Source: Welwitschia mirabilis (taxonomy: Eukaryota > Gnetophyta > Gnetopsida > Welwitschiales). From it: DNA of 64,000 bases. Of this stretch, positions 13,230 through 25,123 are shown in pieces. Position 1 is the first letter of the stretch. Each line of letters starts with the position of its first letter. The position numbers and the translations under genes are program-made. The stretch lies in the NCBI GenBank assembly GCA_051453625.1, contig JBOZIK010000001.1, forward strand, positions 223,389,221 through 223,453,220, read 5' to 3'. The notes under the pieces are model-generated. The model saw only the letters and a program-made list of their open reading frames with translations. It was not told the DNA's origin and did no database searches.

Positions 13230-15941
13230 TAGTAACAGATGATTAATGCTAAATAGTAGGTAGCGGTTCTAGTCACAATGCATATGCCAGACTACATTAA
13301 TTTTTTGCCTATAATGAATGGACCCTCAAACTAATGCCTCTCAACATATTTATTTATGACATTGATTAAATAATTATTAATGCTTTTTAAACATATTCNN
13401 NNNNNNNNNNNNNNNNNNNNNNNNNNNNNNNNNNNNNNNNNNNNNNNNNNNNNNNNNNNNNNNNNNNNNNNNNNNNNNNNNNNNNNNNNNNNNNNNNNNN
13501 NNNNNNNNNNNNNNNNNNNNNNNNNNNNNNNNNNNNNNNNNNNNNNNNNNNNNNNNNNNNNNNNNNNNNNNNNNNNNNNNNNNNNNNNNNNNNNNNNNNN
13601 NNNNNNNNNNNNNNNNNNNNNNNNNNNNNNNNNNNNNNNNNNNNNNNNNNNNNNNNNNNNNNNNNNNNNNNNNNNNNNNNNNNNNNNNNNNNNNNNNNNN
13701 NNNNNNNNNNNNNNNNNNNNNNNNNNNNNNNNNNNNNNNNNNNNNNNNNNNNNNNNNNNNNNNNNNNNNNNNNNNNNNNNNNNNNNNNNNNNNNNNNNNN
13801 NNNNNNNNNNNNNNNNNNNNNNNNNNNNNNNNNNNNNNNNNNNNNNNNNNNNNNNNNNNNNNNNNNNNNNNATAATTACTAGTGCTCTTTAACAAATTTA
13901 CTTAAGATAAAGTTATAATAAATATAGAAAGGGGAAATTTTACACACTCCAAGGCCTCTATCATAACTTTTTATTGCTTTCCAACCTATTAACATATCAT
14001 TCACACATAAATATAATGTAAAAGAGTTACATTAGCCTACTATTTAAGTGATAAATTAATAGCATTAACTCTACATTTTAAGATATAATCCCAATTTATT
14101 TCTCATTATCTACCTTTAAAATTTTAAAGGAAGTATTGCAAGTAGTGCATAAAATATATTGCCAACTTCAAAATTTATTGAAAATAATTCAAGAAAATAT
14201 ATCCACAATTGACATTTAACAAAATTTCAAGGTAATTAACATAACTGAATATTTCAAGCTTCTCAATAAAATTTGTTAAGAAAATCACAAAGAACATATG
14301 ATCAAATTTTCAATAGTATTTTCCATAATACAATGCTTAATGTATCAACTGAGAAAACTTCGTAAGCTATAAAGCACACACATGATAAAATGGAGTTTAA
14401 CTCTTCAACTCATTCAAGGAAATATTATTCTAGAAAAGTATACCATGTCTTCAAATCTCAGACATATTACACCAAATATTTCAGGATTAGTGAAGGAATA
14501 CAAGATCATTTAGCAAATTTTCCAACAAGACGAGAATAGTAATCCTTCACATCCTTATGTCCATATCAGCATTCATACTCTAGATTTTTCACCTATCACA
14601 CAAAAGTATGAAATGAGAACTGTGAAAATCTCATAGCTTCCAGTATGGTCCAAGCAAGGCTAGGCAAGACAAGAAAGGATTTCTCAAAAGTTAAGATAGG
14701 TAAGACAAGTGAGAACTTCAAAAAAACAAGATATATNNNNNNNNNNNNNNNNNNNNNNNNNNNNNNNNNNNNNNNNNNNNNNNNNNNNNNNNNNNNNNNN
14801 NNNNNNNNNNNNNNNNNNNNNNNNNNNNNNNNNNNNNNNNNNNNNNNNNNNNNNNNNNNNNNNNNNNNNNNNNNNNNNNNNNNNNNNNNNNNNNNNNNNN
14901 NNNNNNNNNNNNNNNNNNNNNNNNNNNNNNNNNNNNNNNNNNNNNNNNNNNNNNNNNNNNNNNNNNNNNNNNNNNNNNNNNNNNNNNNNNNNNNNNNNNN
15001 NNNNNNNNNNNNNNNNNNNNNNNNNNNNNNNNNNNNNNNNNNNNNNNNNNNNNNNNNNNNNNNNNNNNNNNNNNNNNNNNNNNNNNNNNNNNNNNNNNNA
15101 TTATGATAAAGTTTAACCACAAAATATCAACTCAAATCAAGAACAATATAACATCAAGAGATCAAGTATAGAAGGTGGTAGAAGTCAAGACTTGAAACAA
15201 GACTAAATCTATTTTTACCTAGCATCATACGATTCTACATTTGTTACATAAGAATATAAACATGACAGACTCCTTAATTAAATGAATATAAAGAAAGGAC
15301 CAATAAAGAAGCAAGAAAGAATAGAACCATACCTGTATCAGATTATGGTGTTCAAGGAATTCAAAGGTCTTCCAAGTTTCCAAAGCTCTTAGGCCTCCTA
15401 AGCTCCAAGATTCAAAGGTAAAGTACTTTTTTTGGAAATTAAGCTAGACTTGAGGGAGGAAGAACTCTATTTATAATGAGAGAACATAGGTGAGGTGAAA
15501 GGACTCAAGAATATAAAAGAACACATCATGAGCCAATAGTAAAGATAGAGGTTTCATAACATCTCATGAAGGCTTGCTTGACCATTAGGTGCTTAATAAT
15601 ATAAAAAGAATGCTATCTATTCTATCACATTTATTCTTAATAATGAGGAAAAATAAATAACAAGTTCCATAATTAACAATTAATCATCCATAAATTCTAG
15701 TAAGGTGCAACAAGAATAGAAGTAAATGAAATCATCACCACTATAAGAACATTCTTGAAAGATTATAAAGTAATATTTTAATCAAAACAAAAAAAACCCA
15801 AACCATAATTCAATATAACAAAATCTCAAGAACATAATATTTATATTAGTTGGAGTATTAAAAATAATTAAATCTTTATAAATAATTCATTAAACTTAAT
15901 CTTTGCAACTTTTTAAAAGAAGAAAAAATGTGGACATGACA
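13230..15941 (-). mobile_element. Long terminal repeat, copy A of a ~2.4 kb gypsy-type repeat
   Basis: This stretch aligns along its length with 21541-23903 in the same orientation. Read on the minus strand it begins TGTCATGTCC and contains a TATA box (TATAAATAG, plus 15467-15475) at a promoter-like place. It is immediately preceded by a purine tract (15942-15956). These are features of a 3' LTR on the minus strand. Two gaps (13399-13871, 14737-15099) interrupt it. The second replaces the minisatellite seen in copy B. Length is inflated by gap estimates. Confidence 0.7.
13399..13871. other. Assembly gap inside LTR copy A
   Basis: 473 N. In copy B only about 18 bp separate the matching flanks, so either the gap size is wrong or copy A carries an insertion here. 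Confidence 0.9.
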
Positions 15942-15956
15942 TTTTTCACCTCCTTC
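15942..15956 (-). other. Polypurine tract next to LTR copy A
   Basis: The minus strand reads GAAGGAGGTGAAAAA directly before TGTCATG of copy A. This is the expected plus-strand primer site at the internal edge of a 3' LTR and supports the minus orientation. Confidence 0.6.
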
Positions 15957-18275
15957 AAAAGTTTTGCCCTTAAAACTTACCAAAAGATTAGGTCTCCACT
16001 GATTAACATCNNNNNNNNNNNNNNNNNNNNNNNNNNNNNNNNNNNNNNNNNNNNNNNNNNNNNNNNNNNNNNNNNNNNNNNNNNNNNNNNNNNNNNNNNN
16101 NNNNNNNNNNNNNNNNNNNNNNNNNNNNNNNNNNNNNNNNNTTTACAATTTAAATTGTATTTGATATCTTCATACACAACATGGATCATGCCATCTTGCT
16201 AAGCACTTCATAAATAAAAATATAAAACATATTCCTCCTTCTTCATTTGATAATCTTACTACAAGTGCATGTTCAGAGTTTCTTCTTGTGGCTTTACATT
16301 GGAAGTAATTGGTATAGGCTAGCCTTTAGCTTCACAATATTGTTATTTAATAGCAATTTCATATAGCTTATTCTAGGCCATTGANNNNNNNNNNNNNNNN
16401 NNNNNNNNNNNNNNNNNNNNNNNNNNNNNNNNNNNNNNNNNNNNNNNNNNNNNNNNNNNNNNNNNNNNNNNNNNNNNNNNNNNNNNNNNNNNNNNNNNNN
16501 NNNNNNNNNNNNNNNNNNNNNNNNNNNNNNNNNNNNNNNNNNNNNNNNNNNNNNNNNNNNNNNNNNNNNNNNNNNNNNNNNNNNNNNNNNNNNNNNNNNN
16601 NNNNNNNNNNNNNNNNNNNNNNNNNNNNNNNNNNNNNNNNNNNNNNNNNNNNNNNNNNNNNNNNNNNNNNNNNNNNNNNNNNNNNNNNNNNNNNNNNNNN
16701 NNNNNNNNNNNNNNNNNNNNNNNNNNNNNNNNNNNNNNNNNNNNNNNNNNNNNNNNNNNNNNNNNNNNNNNNNNNNNNNNNNNNNNNNNNNNNNNNNNNN
16801 NNNNNNNNNNNNNNNNNNNNNNNNNNNNNNNNNNNNNNNNNNNNNNNNNNNNNNNNNNNNNNNNNNNNNNNNNNNNNNNNNNNNNNNNNNNNNNNNNNNN
16901 NNNNNNNNNNNNNNNNNNNNNNNNNNNNNNNNNNNNNNNNNNNNNNNNNNNNNNNNNNNNNNNNNNNNNNNNNNNNNNNNNNNNNNNNNNNNNNNNNNNN
17001 NNNNNNNNAGCCAAAATATCTCAATGACCTTCTTACGTTGGCCAAATCAAAATGTTCTTAAATTGTTAAGTCTAGAACTGCAACTCAAATAGGTTAATGT
17101 AATAATCTCTTACTCCAAATAGTGGCACACACTTCTAAAGTTGTTATGTAGGAAGTCCTCAAGCCTATGTTTCAAAATTGTATATCCCTTCTACATTACA
17201 CTCCTTTGTTGTGCACTTCTTCTTTCAAACCTCTTTGATACTTTTTCATGTATAATCTAGTTGAATTTCCACTTCAATGATTTATATGAATAATATAGCA
17301 TTATAAAGTGTATTAGGTCAAGGATACAATGTATGAAATAAGGATATGCAAGCATAGATCAATTAAAAATGCAAGGGCTTTTATATTAGTTAAGAGCGAG
17401 AAATGTCTAGCCTTATAAGGTTGAATACTTATAAGCATATTCCATTTAAGTAAGATCACAAGCTTTAACCATAAATATAGGATTAGCTAATTAAGAATTT
17501 TCATGTAGCTAACAATTATAAAATATAAGCCAATCATAACTATGAATAAGACTCAATTGATATAAGAATTTCTTAAGATAAAGGATTATTTAAGGATTTA
17601 TTGATAATAGTATATAGATTAACCGATAAAGCCAATGTGTTAATTCATAAATGCAACTAATGCCTCTTTACTTTTATCCATCAACATATCAAGATAATAT
17701 CAAGGGAAGACTTTGAATGCTAATGAGGAAAAACTTCAACTATATCTATCTTAGCTACTAGAAAGTTTCCATTTAGTAAAGGTAAAGAATCAATTTTCCT
17801 ATATTGGCTTTTTTTTCCTATCTACATCATTAATGGAATTAATTTAATAACATTTTAGATTTCTTTTTTTTTTTATCCTTACCTAAGAAAATTTCATTCT
17901 TCTTCAATTTATTATCACCATCAATAGTAATAGAGCTTTCATAAAACTTAAATAGAATGGAAGGAAAATTGGCTTCAATAGAAACAACCTCTAAATCTAA
18001 CTAGATAACATCTTCTATATACTTATTATAGGTGCTTCTTGTTTCTTCCTTTCAAGGCAATTGCTAACATAGTAAAGTCTCTAACATAGAAAATAACATT
18101 AATTGAATTTAAAAGACTCATCATTTCTTGGTAGTCCTACAAACCTATCACTTCCTTAAGTTGGATAGGTCTACTTTCTTTCTTGAAGCCTATGTGTTGC
18201 TCTAGTGTTAACTGTAGCCACATTTATTCTACCTCTTCTTCTGATCATACCTATATTCTAAGTGAAATTTTCCTT
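15957..18275 (-). other. Internal region of minus-strand gypsy remnant, gapped and unclassified
   Basis: This lies between the gag remnant and the 3' LTR, where pol would sit. Two gaps (16011-16141, 16385-17008) remove a third of it. I could not recognise RT, RNase H or integrase motifs in what remains, so the element is either non-autonomous or hidden by the gaps. Confidence 0.45.
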
Positions 18276-18800
18276 TCATGGTTGTATTTTTTTATCATCT
18301 TGAGACATTCTTCTTTTTACTTTAATATTTTTATTTATGATACATATTTCTTCACTAATTTTGGCCTTCTCTAAGGCCTCAGCAATTGTCTTTAGTTGAA
18401 ATAATTTGACTTGATCTCGAATTACTGGATGTAGTCCAGTTGTAAATCTTCTGACTTTCACTTCTTCATACCTACTCATAAAATTGTAGAACTTGTTGGC
18501 CTTCACATTTATGAAAAATTCTATAATGCATCTATCTTTATATCTTCTTTTAAATCCTTTCCATTTCATGAGCTTTGAAACAATGATTTAAGTCTTTTTG
18601 CATTTCACCATATTTCTACATTCCACCATAAAGTTGCTTTTTTAACAAGTTAATGAGTAGTGTAATTGAATAATTTTACTTTGTTTTACACATAAATCAA
18701 TCATGCTTTCACATGTGCTATGTTATTGATACCTTTGAAATTGGGAGGTTTTATCCACTTAACTTGCACCTTCATTTTCTTGATAAAGTTACCATCTTTC
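18276..18800 (-). pseudogene. Gypsy gag remnant (retrotransposon capsid domain)
   Basis: A 97-codon open stretch (18569-18276) reads like the second half of a plant gypsy gag domain, with the FTTGLHPVIRDQVKLFQL segment typical of the family. Upstream to about 18800, in broken frames, are a PPNFKG start-like motif and an ATLWW motif, also typical of gag. Stops and frameshifts make it non-functional. The same gag family appears on the minus strand near 55.3 kb. Confidence 0.7.
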
Positions 18801-19148
18801 CAACCGTTTCTTGCTCATAAACTCATCCACTAAGTTGCTAACTAGATTTACTAATGTTTTAACTTTAGTTCTTTAGTTAAATTTCCTTCTTGGGTCCATG
18901 TTAAGCTAATAAGGATCAAATCTACACATATTACATGCCTAAATTTCCATGTTAAAACTTGCAACTTTAATAGAGTTAAGCCAAGTGGAATTGCAACCTA
19001 CATTCTAACAATAGTCATGTCCAGTGAATTCACCAACCTCCGCTCTAATGTTGGTATGACTCCATGATAGTTGTACCCAGTAAAATCGCAACCTAATCTC
19101 TACCAAAATGTAACACCCTAAATCTCTAAGTTAAAAACTTCAAAACTT

Positions 19149-19161
19149 GCTCTAACACTCA
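19149..19161 (-). other. Possible decayed primer-binding site
   Basis: The minus strand reads TGAGTGTTAGAGC, which resembles the tRNA-Met complement TGGTATCAGAGC. It lies at a position equivalent to the clearer site at 55711-55722 in the related element. No LTR matching copies A or B follows, so the structure here is disturbed. Confidence 0.35.
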
Positions 19162-19689
19162 GGAAATAAAAAACTAGTGTTTGGAGATGAAGTAAGACTT
19201 GCTTATCTAATTGAAATCTTATAAAGATGTAAAAATCAAATTATTTATACATATAAAAAGTATGATTAAGGAATCCTTATTTAAGGGCATTTTACTAGCC
19301 AATATTCTTCTAGTCATAACTAAGAAATATTTAACTAGATGAAAATAACTTTCAATTCAATTAGGATAACTAAATTTAATACTCGAGGCTAACTCAATAA
19401 TCTTCTTAGGAATATGATTCTCAATTAATTTTCTAAGATTCAATGTTAGAACTTTGTAGTTAAGAACTTAATTAAAATTTTGTGGTTTTGCTATTTAACC
19501 ATAGAATACATACACCTCTCAATATATAAGAACCTAAGTAATATTTGCATAATTTTAACAAGATATTCCTTATCATTGAACTATAAATTAGTGTTGATAT
19601 GAAGGAAATTGAAGGCTAAGGGCTAGACACAATCATAAGATAATCAATTTATACATTTCAACAATAAAACAAAATGAAGGGGGGAAGGG

Positions 19690-19775
19690 GTATTTGTGTC
19701 TCCACTGGGAGTTGATCCTGTGACCCCACCTATGATATTCCTCTAGCTTTACCACTACACCAAGATGTAGTTAGT
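19690..19775 (-). mobile_element. tRNA-derived SINE-like head
   Basis: On the minus strand an A-box-like TGGTGTAGTGGTAAAG (plus 19747-19762) is followed 44 bp later by a B-box-like GGATCAACTCC (plus 19708-19718), preceded by GTCAC. This spacing and wording are those of plant tRNA-derived SINE heads. A C-rich stretch follows. Neither the 3' end nor a flanking duplication was found, so only the head is claimed. Confidence 0.5.
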
Positions 19776-21532
19776 TGAAACAACAAGGCCACTAACCAAG
19801 ACATAGAAACAAGTGTAAGGAATAGTGACAAAATTATCGTGTGAATGAATCTAAGTTTTCCCCACGAAAACATGAGACATATCAATAATAGGTAAAGTCA
19901 ATTCTTAAAACACTCCACTTTTAAGACTACTATAGAATTAAAACTCACTAGGTAAGTCTTTCTCTAAATACATAGATAGCTAAGGTGAAGTGTATATAAC
20001 AAAGAATGCTATTGAATGGTTTGACTGACTAGCATAGACCCAAGAATCATACCTAAGAAGGGAGAAGAAGACTAACCATAAATAGATGCCTTACAGCTTT
20101 TTGATTCTACCTCGACATAGCATATTTAACTTATAGAATTGCCTTGCCAATCTTGATGGGAGTAAGAAATGTAAAAGATTAGACTAATAATATAGAAGCG
20201 CATTGCAGTCAAGAATGCTATAAACCTATGCCATTACAATTGGGAAAGATATAAGAAGATCACTCTTAACAAGCCTTAGGCAATTTATCATTACTCATGT
20301 GAATAATTACTTTGTTCTGTACTTCTGTCTCAATACTCAAGTATATTAAGGGAAATAAAGATGACCACTTCTTGGTTGATGTTTAAGTGAAGAAAAACAA
20401 GAGATAAAAAACTTGACAATGAGGAAGTCTGGAAAGGACAGTTATAGAGAAGTGGTAGATTAAAGTAACATGAGGTGCTTGTAGGTTTTCGTCAAGAATG
20501 TTATACAAGATGCAGGTCATGTGAGACTTAAGCCCATTACATCCATGGATGGCATGAAGTTCTTTAAATGCCAAGATGAGATTCTTAACGATTTGGGTGG
20601 TTAAGCCCCTTTCTTCAAGAGATAATTTCTTTCAATACCGCCTATTAATTTAAGAACTCAATGCCTGGTATTTGAGCTTCTTTGTATGTAGCATTACATA
20701 ATCTTTTTCAATTAATAAAATTTAAAATTTTCCTTGGAAGTGTCAAGGTTCTGAAATGCTTTCTCCTTACTAACATTACCAAGAGATTATGTGGAATGAT
20801 ATAAGAGAATGCACTATTTGGAAAGGATAAAGTGGATAAGAGAAAGAAAACACTACTGGTGATTCGTGTTTCCCACTATAAGGAGAAGGTTAGAGGAGGG
20901 GAGTTAAACATTGAAGAAATGAGGAAATAGGCCTACGTGTAGCAATTAAATGTGCAACACTTAAGTGAGTGGCCATTTCATCTAACTAAAACACTTCTTC
21001 AATACAACTTTTTTGACTGCTTCAAAAACATGATGTTTGATTTGTAGTAACCACATTGTTCAACGAATTCATTAATTTAATAACACTGGAAGGTAGTTAA
21101 TGACCTAAAGATGTTTTCCCTCCATTTCAAAAGCATGACTAATTATTAATTCTAAATAATAATGCTTCTGCTGAGATTGCTAAACATTTGTAAATTAAAT
21201 CATAAGATAAGGGGATTTGGAGCAGGCAGGGTGTCAGAAATCAATGCTTGTAAATCATTGCGTTGGCTACACAAGAATGATGGTCAATTGTTTCAATGCT
21301 AACCAGCAATTCACAACTCAAGATTGTATGCCATAGTCCTTTGCTCTTTGTCTATGAGTGCTAAGCTCATGAATAACAGATAACTCTGCTCTGCACGATA
21401 CGACATTTGATTCAGAATTGTTCCTTTCTACATGCATAATACATTCAATTGGGGGGTGAAAACTTAAGGTTTAAGCTATGACATACAGGCTCCACATATA
21501 AGAAAATTAGTTTATTATTAGTAATTAATTAG
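19776..21532. other. Unclassified sequence between gag remnant and LTR copy B
   Basis: This part is slightly richer in GC and more complex than its surroundings. A 63-codon open frame on the minus strand (20383-20574) has no family I recognise. A plus-strand AATAAA occurs near 20715. It could be an insertion that separated copy B from the rest of its element. Confidence 0.4.
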
Positions 21533-21587
21533 TAGCATAATGGTAACAAATGATTAGTGCTAAATGGTGGGTTGGCAGTTCGAATCA
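21533..21587 (+). other. tRNA-like A/B box pair at the edge of LTR copy B
   Basis: TAGCATAATGG (21533-21543) and AGTTCGAATCA (21577-21587) fit RNA polymerase III A and B boxes, 44 bp apart. The aligned place in copy A keeps the B box as GGTTCTAGTCA (13265-13275) with a worn A box. It may be a SINE head captured by the repeat, or chance likeness. Confidence 0.4.
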
Positions 21588-22814
21588 TAGCGCATATGTT
21601 AGACTACATTAATTTTTTGCCTATAATGAATGGACACTCAAACTAATGACCCTTAACATATTTATTTATGACATTGATTAAATAATTATTAATGCTTTTT
21701 AAACATATTCATTTAAGTCAGTATTTAAATAATTACTAACACTTTTCAACATATTTACTTAAGATAACGTTAAAATAAATATAGAAAGGGGCAAATTTAC
21801 ACATTCTAAGGCCTCTATTATAACTTTTTATTGCTTTTTAACATATTAACATATTATTTCCACACAAATATAATGTAAGAGAGTTACATTAGCCTACTAT
21901 TTAAGTGATAAATAAATAGCAGTAACTCTACATTTTAAGATATATTCCCCAATTTATTTCTCATTATATATCTTTAAAATTTTAAAGGAATTATTGCAAG
22001 AGGTACATGAAATATATTGCCAACTTCAAAATTTACTGAAAATAATTCAAGAAAATATATCCATAATTGAAATTTGATAAAATCTTAAGGTAATTAACAT
22101 AATTGAAGATTTTAAGCTTCTCAATAAAATTCATTAAGAAAAGCACAAAAAACATATGATCAAATTTCCAATAGTATTTTCCATAATACAATGCTTAATG
22201 TATCAACTAAGAAAACTTTGTAAGCTATAAAGCACACACATGATAAAATGGAGTTTAACTCTTCAACTCATTTATGGAAATCTTATTCTAGAAAAGTATA
22301 TCATGTCCTCGAATCTCAGACATATTACACCAAATATTTCAGGATTAGTGGAGGAATAAAGGATCATTTGACAAATTTTTTAACAAGACTGGAAAATGAT
22401 CCTTCACATCCTTATGCCCACATCAACATTCATGCTCCATATTTTCCTCCTATCACACAAAAGTATGGGATGAAAACTGTGAAAATCTCATAGCTCCTAG
22501 TATGATCCAGGTAAGGCTAGGCAAGATAAGAAAGGATTTTTTAAAAGCTAAGATAGGTAAGACAAGTAAGCACTTTAAGAAAATAAGATATATCACAAAA
22601 CATTGCACTTATGTTTATGAAACAAGAATAATTAATATATATATTTCATATATCTCAATCACTTCACTACCTCATTCGACAATCTGTGAAGCCCACTGCC
22701 TCATTCAACAATCTGTGGTACTCATATAATATTTCATATTTCACTTCATTACCTCATTCGGTGATCTGTGAAGCCCATTGCCTCATTTGGCAATATGTGA
22801 TTTTCATTTATATA

Positions 22815-22845
<31 letters not shown>

Positions 22846-23903
22846 TTCACATATCATTAACTTCACTGCCTTATTTGATGATTTGTGAAGCCATTGCCTC
22901 ATTTAGTAATTTGGGGTCAATTTATTACCCCCACTACCTCATTTGGCGATCTATAGAATTCCCACTTCACTGCCACATTTGGTGATCTGTGAAGTCCACT
23001 GCCTCATTCGACGATCTATAAAATCACATAACCATAAGTCCAAGAATCAAGGTAACAAGAGAAGTATAATAAAGTTTAACCACAAAATATCAACTCACAT
23101 CAAGAATAATATAACATCAAGAGATCGAGTATAGAAGGTGGTAAGAGTTAAGACTTAGAACAAGACTGAATCTATTTTTACTAAGCATCACACGATTCTA
23201 CATTCATTTCATAAGAATATAAATAGGATAAACTTATTAACAGAATACATATAAAGAAAGGACCAACAAGGAAGTAATAAAGAATATAACCATACTTGTA
23301 TTAGATTGTGGTATTCAAGGACTTCAAAGATCTTCCAAGGTTTCAAAGCTCCTAGGCCTCCTAAGCTTCAAGATTCAAAGGCAAAGTATTCTTTTTGGAA
23401 ATTAAGCTAGACTTGACGAAAGGAAAAACTCTATTTATAATGAGAGAACATAAGTAAGGTGAAAGGACTCAAGCATATGAAAGGACAAATCATAAGCCAA
23501 TGGTAAAAGTGGAGGTTTCATAACATTTCATAAAGGCTTACCTAACCACTGAGCACTTAATAATATAAAAAGAATTCTTTCTATTCTGTTACATTTAATT
23601 ATAATAATGAGGAAAAATAAATGACAAGTTCCACAATCAATAATTAATCATGCATAAATTCTAGGAAGGTGCAACAAAAATAGAAATAAATGAAATCATC
23701 ACCACTGTAAGAACATTCTTAAAGACTTAAACTAATATTTTAATCAAGACAAAAATAACTCAAAGCACAATTCAATATAACAACATCTCAAGAACATAAT
23801 ATTTATAGCAATTGGAGATTTCAAAATAATTAAATCTTTCTAAATAATTTATTAAACTTAATCTTTGCATCTTTTTAAAAGAAGTAAAAATGTAGACGTG
23901 ACA
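21541..23903 (-). mobile_element. Long terminal repeat, copy B of the ~2.4 kb gypsy-type repeat
   Basis: This is a gap-free copy of the repeat at 13230-15941. On the minus strand it begins TGTCACGTC, carries TATAAATAG at plus 23431-23439 and ends GTTACCA. It includes a minisatellite and a four-base microsatellite (22.66-23.02 kb). If copies A and B are the LTRs of one element, B is the 5' LTR. However, the flanks of A and B share no target duplication and no good primer-binding site lies beside B, so it may be a separate solo LTR of the same family. Confidence 0.65.
22663..23022. repeat. Minisatellite inside LTR copy B
   Basis: Variants of CTCATTTGGTGATCTGTGAA and its neighbours recur about eight times with irregular spacing. 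A TACA microsatellite lies within it at about 22813-22844. The matching place in copy A is an assembly gap, which suggests the repeat defeated assembly there. Confidence 0.75.
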
Positions 23904-24571
23904 GAAAGTGTTTCAGAACCTATGTCCTTCACACAATTTGGAACATAAATGCATTAATGTTTTTCAAGTAATTAATAACTATACTTTTTGGTCTTAAGAT
24001 CTAAGGCTTATATTTTATAAATTATTACATTTCATATCCACACTCAAGTAGTAAAAATTTAGTTAAAGATTACTTATCTCTTCTAACTGTTAGAACATTA
24101 ATCAAATACATCTTAACTAGTTCTATAAGTATCTTCTTAAAATCTAGTTGTTCCATAACATATCCTTGTTATTTAATTCTGCATGATAGACATTACATAG
24201 TTTATAACTGATGGACATTATAAAGATAATGATAATAATTTTATATCACCTAAGGATCATGTAGAAAAGGGTAGTTAAACCTATTTAATTACTTAAAAAG
24301 TTTTTATATTTAGTTACATTTGTGTAATGCATGGTTACGTGATTTTTTTTTAATTTAACTATCACTATAGTCTTGTCACATTCTTTTTAGTCTTTTACTG
24401 ACTAAGTATCTTTTATTTTTTTAAAGGTTAATATCAAAGTGCTAATCAAGTTCCAACGCCCTCCTATTTTTTAAATCATATTATAATAATTATAAATTAT
24501 TATTATTCCTAAATTTAAGTAATATTTTTGCAAAAGTAAGCCTTGTTAAAAAAAGTAGCTAAAGGAGTTAA
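23904..24571. other. AT-rich spacer, nothing recognised
   Basis: No coding trace or terminal repeat is visible. A purine-rich stretch (24550-24571) precedes the LTR remnant that follows and may be its polypurine tract. Confidence 0.4.
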
Positions 24572-25123
24572 TGATGTAGGAGCATCCTCGGAAAAAAAAT
24601 TTAAAATAAGTTTATAGTATTTAGTGGTACAATATGAAAAATTAAAAAAAACCATGTGTAATGGCCATGATAGAAATGAGTAACCATTTAATTAGCATGT
24701 TAGAGGGGATGTAGGTGTGAGAAATATGCTATTTTTATAATTTATTTATGGTAAAGTATTAAGAATCTAATAATAAAAGAATTTTTTATGATTAATATTT
24801 CTCTTAATCCTTATAAATAAGAGTGGGTGTGAGATGAAGAGCATGCTTTGGGAGTTAGAGTTATGAATGAACAAGTGAGAAAACTCAAAGTTGGAAGATT
24901 AAGAGAAGTTTTTATTGGGAACTTCAAAAGAATGTTTCTTATATAAGGTATTGACTCACTTGTATTTTTTTTCCTTAGAGGCTACTAAACATAATCATAA
25001 TATTCTGTTAGTTGATATACTAAAAGAAAGATTTCCTTAGAGTTTTTACTATAAGTTCTTAATAAATTTCACCTCTATACTTTTCTCTTCTCTTGTGTAA
25101 ATCATTAATTACTCTAGATCCCA
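24572..25123 (+). mobile_element. LTR remnant related to the LTRs of the nested gypsy element
   Basis: It begins TGATGTAGGAGCATCC, close to the start of the LTRs at 39873 and 45385. It shares with them the GAGAAATATGCTATTTTTA-like block and a similar length (about 552 bp against 544-568). The 3' edge is inferred. No matching flanking duplication was found. It may be a solo LTR or the 3' LTR of a truncated copy. Confidence 0.5.

Noticed and set aside
13377-13895. Long open frames across assembly gaps (also at 14.6-15.1, 16.4-17.1, 25.5-26.3 and 40.9-41.6 kb)
   Set aside because: They are open only because N bases contain no stops. Real residues are few.
22248-23134. Four overlapping plus-strand frames in LTR copy B
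   Set aside because: Low-complexity translations of an LTR and its minisatellite, on the strand opposite its TATA box and polypurine tract.
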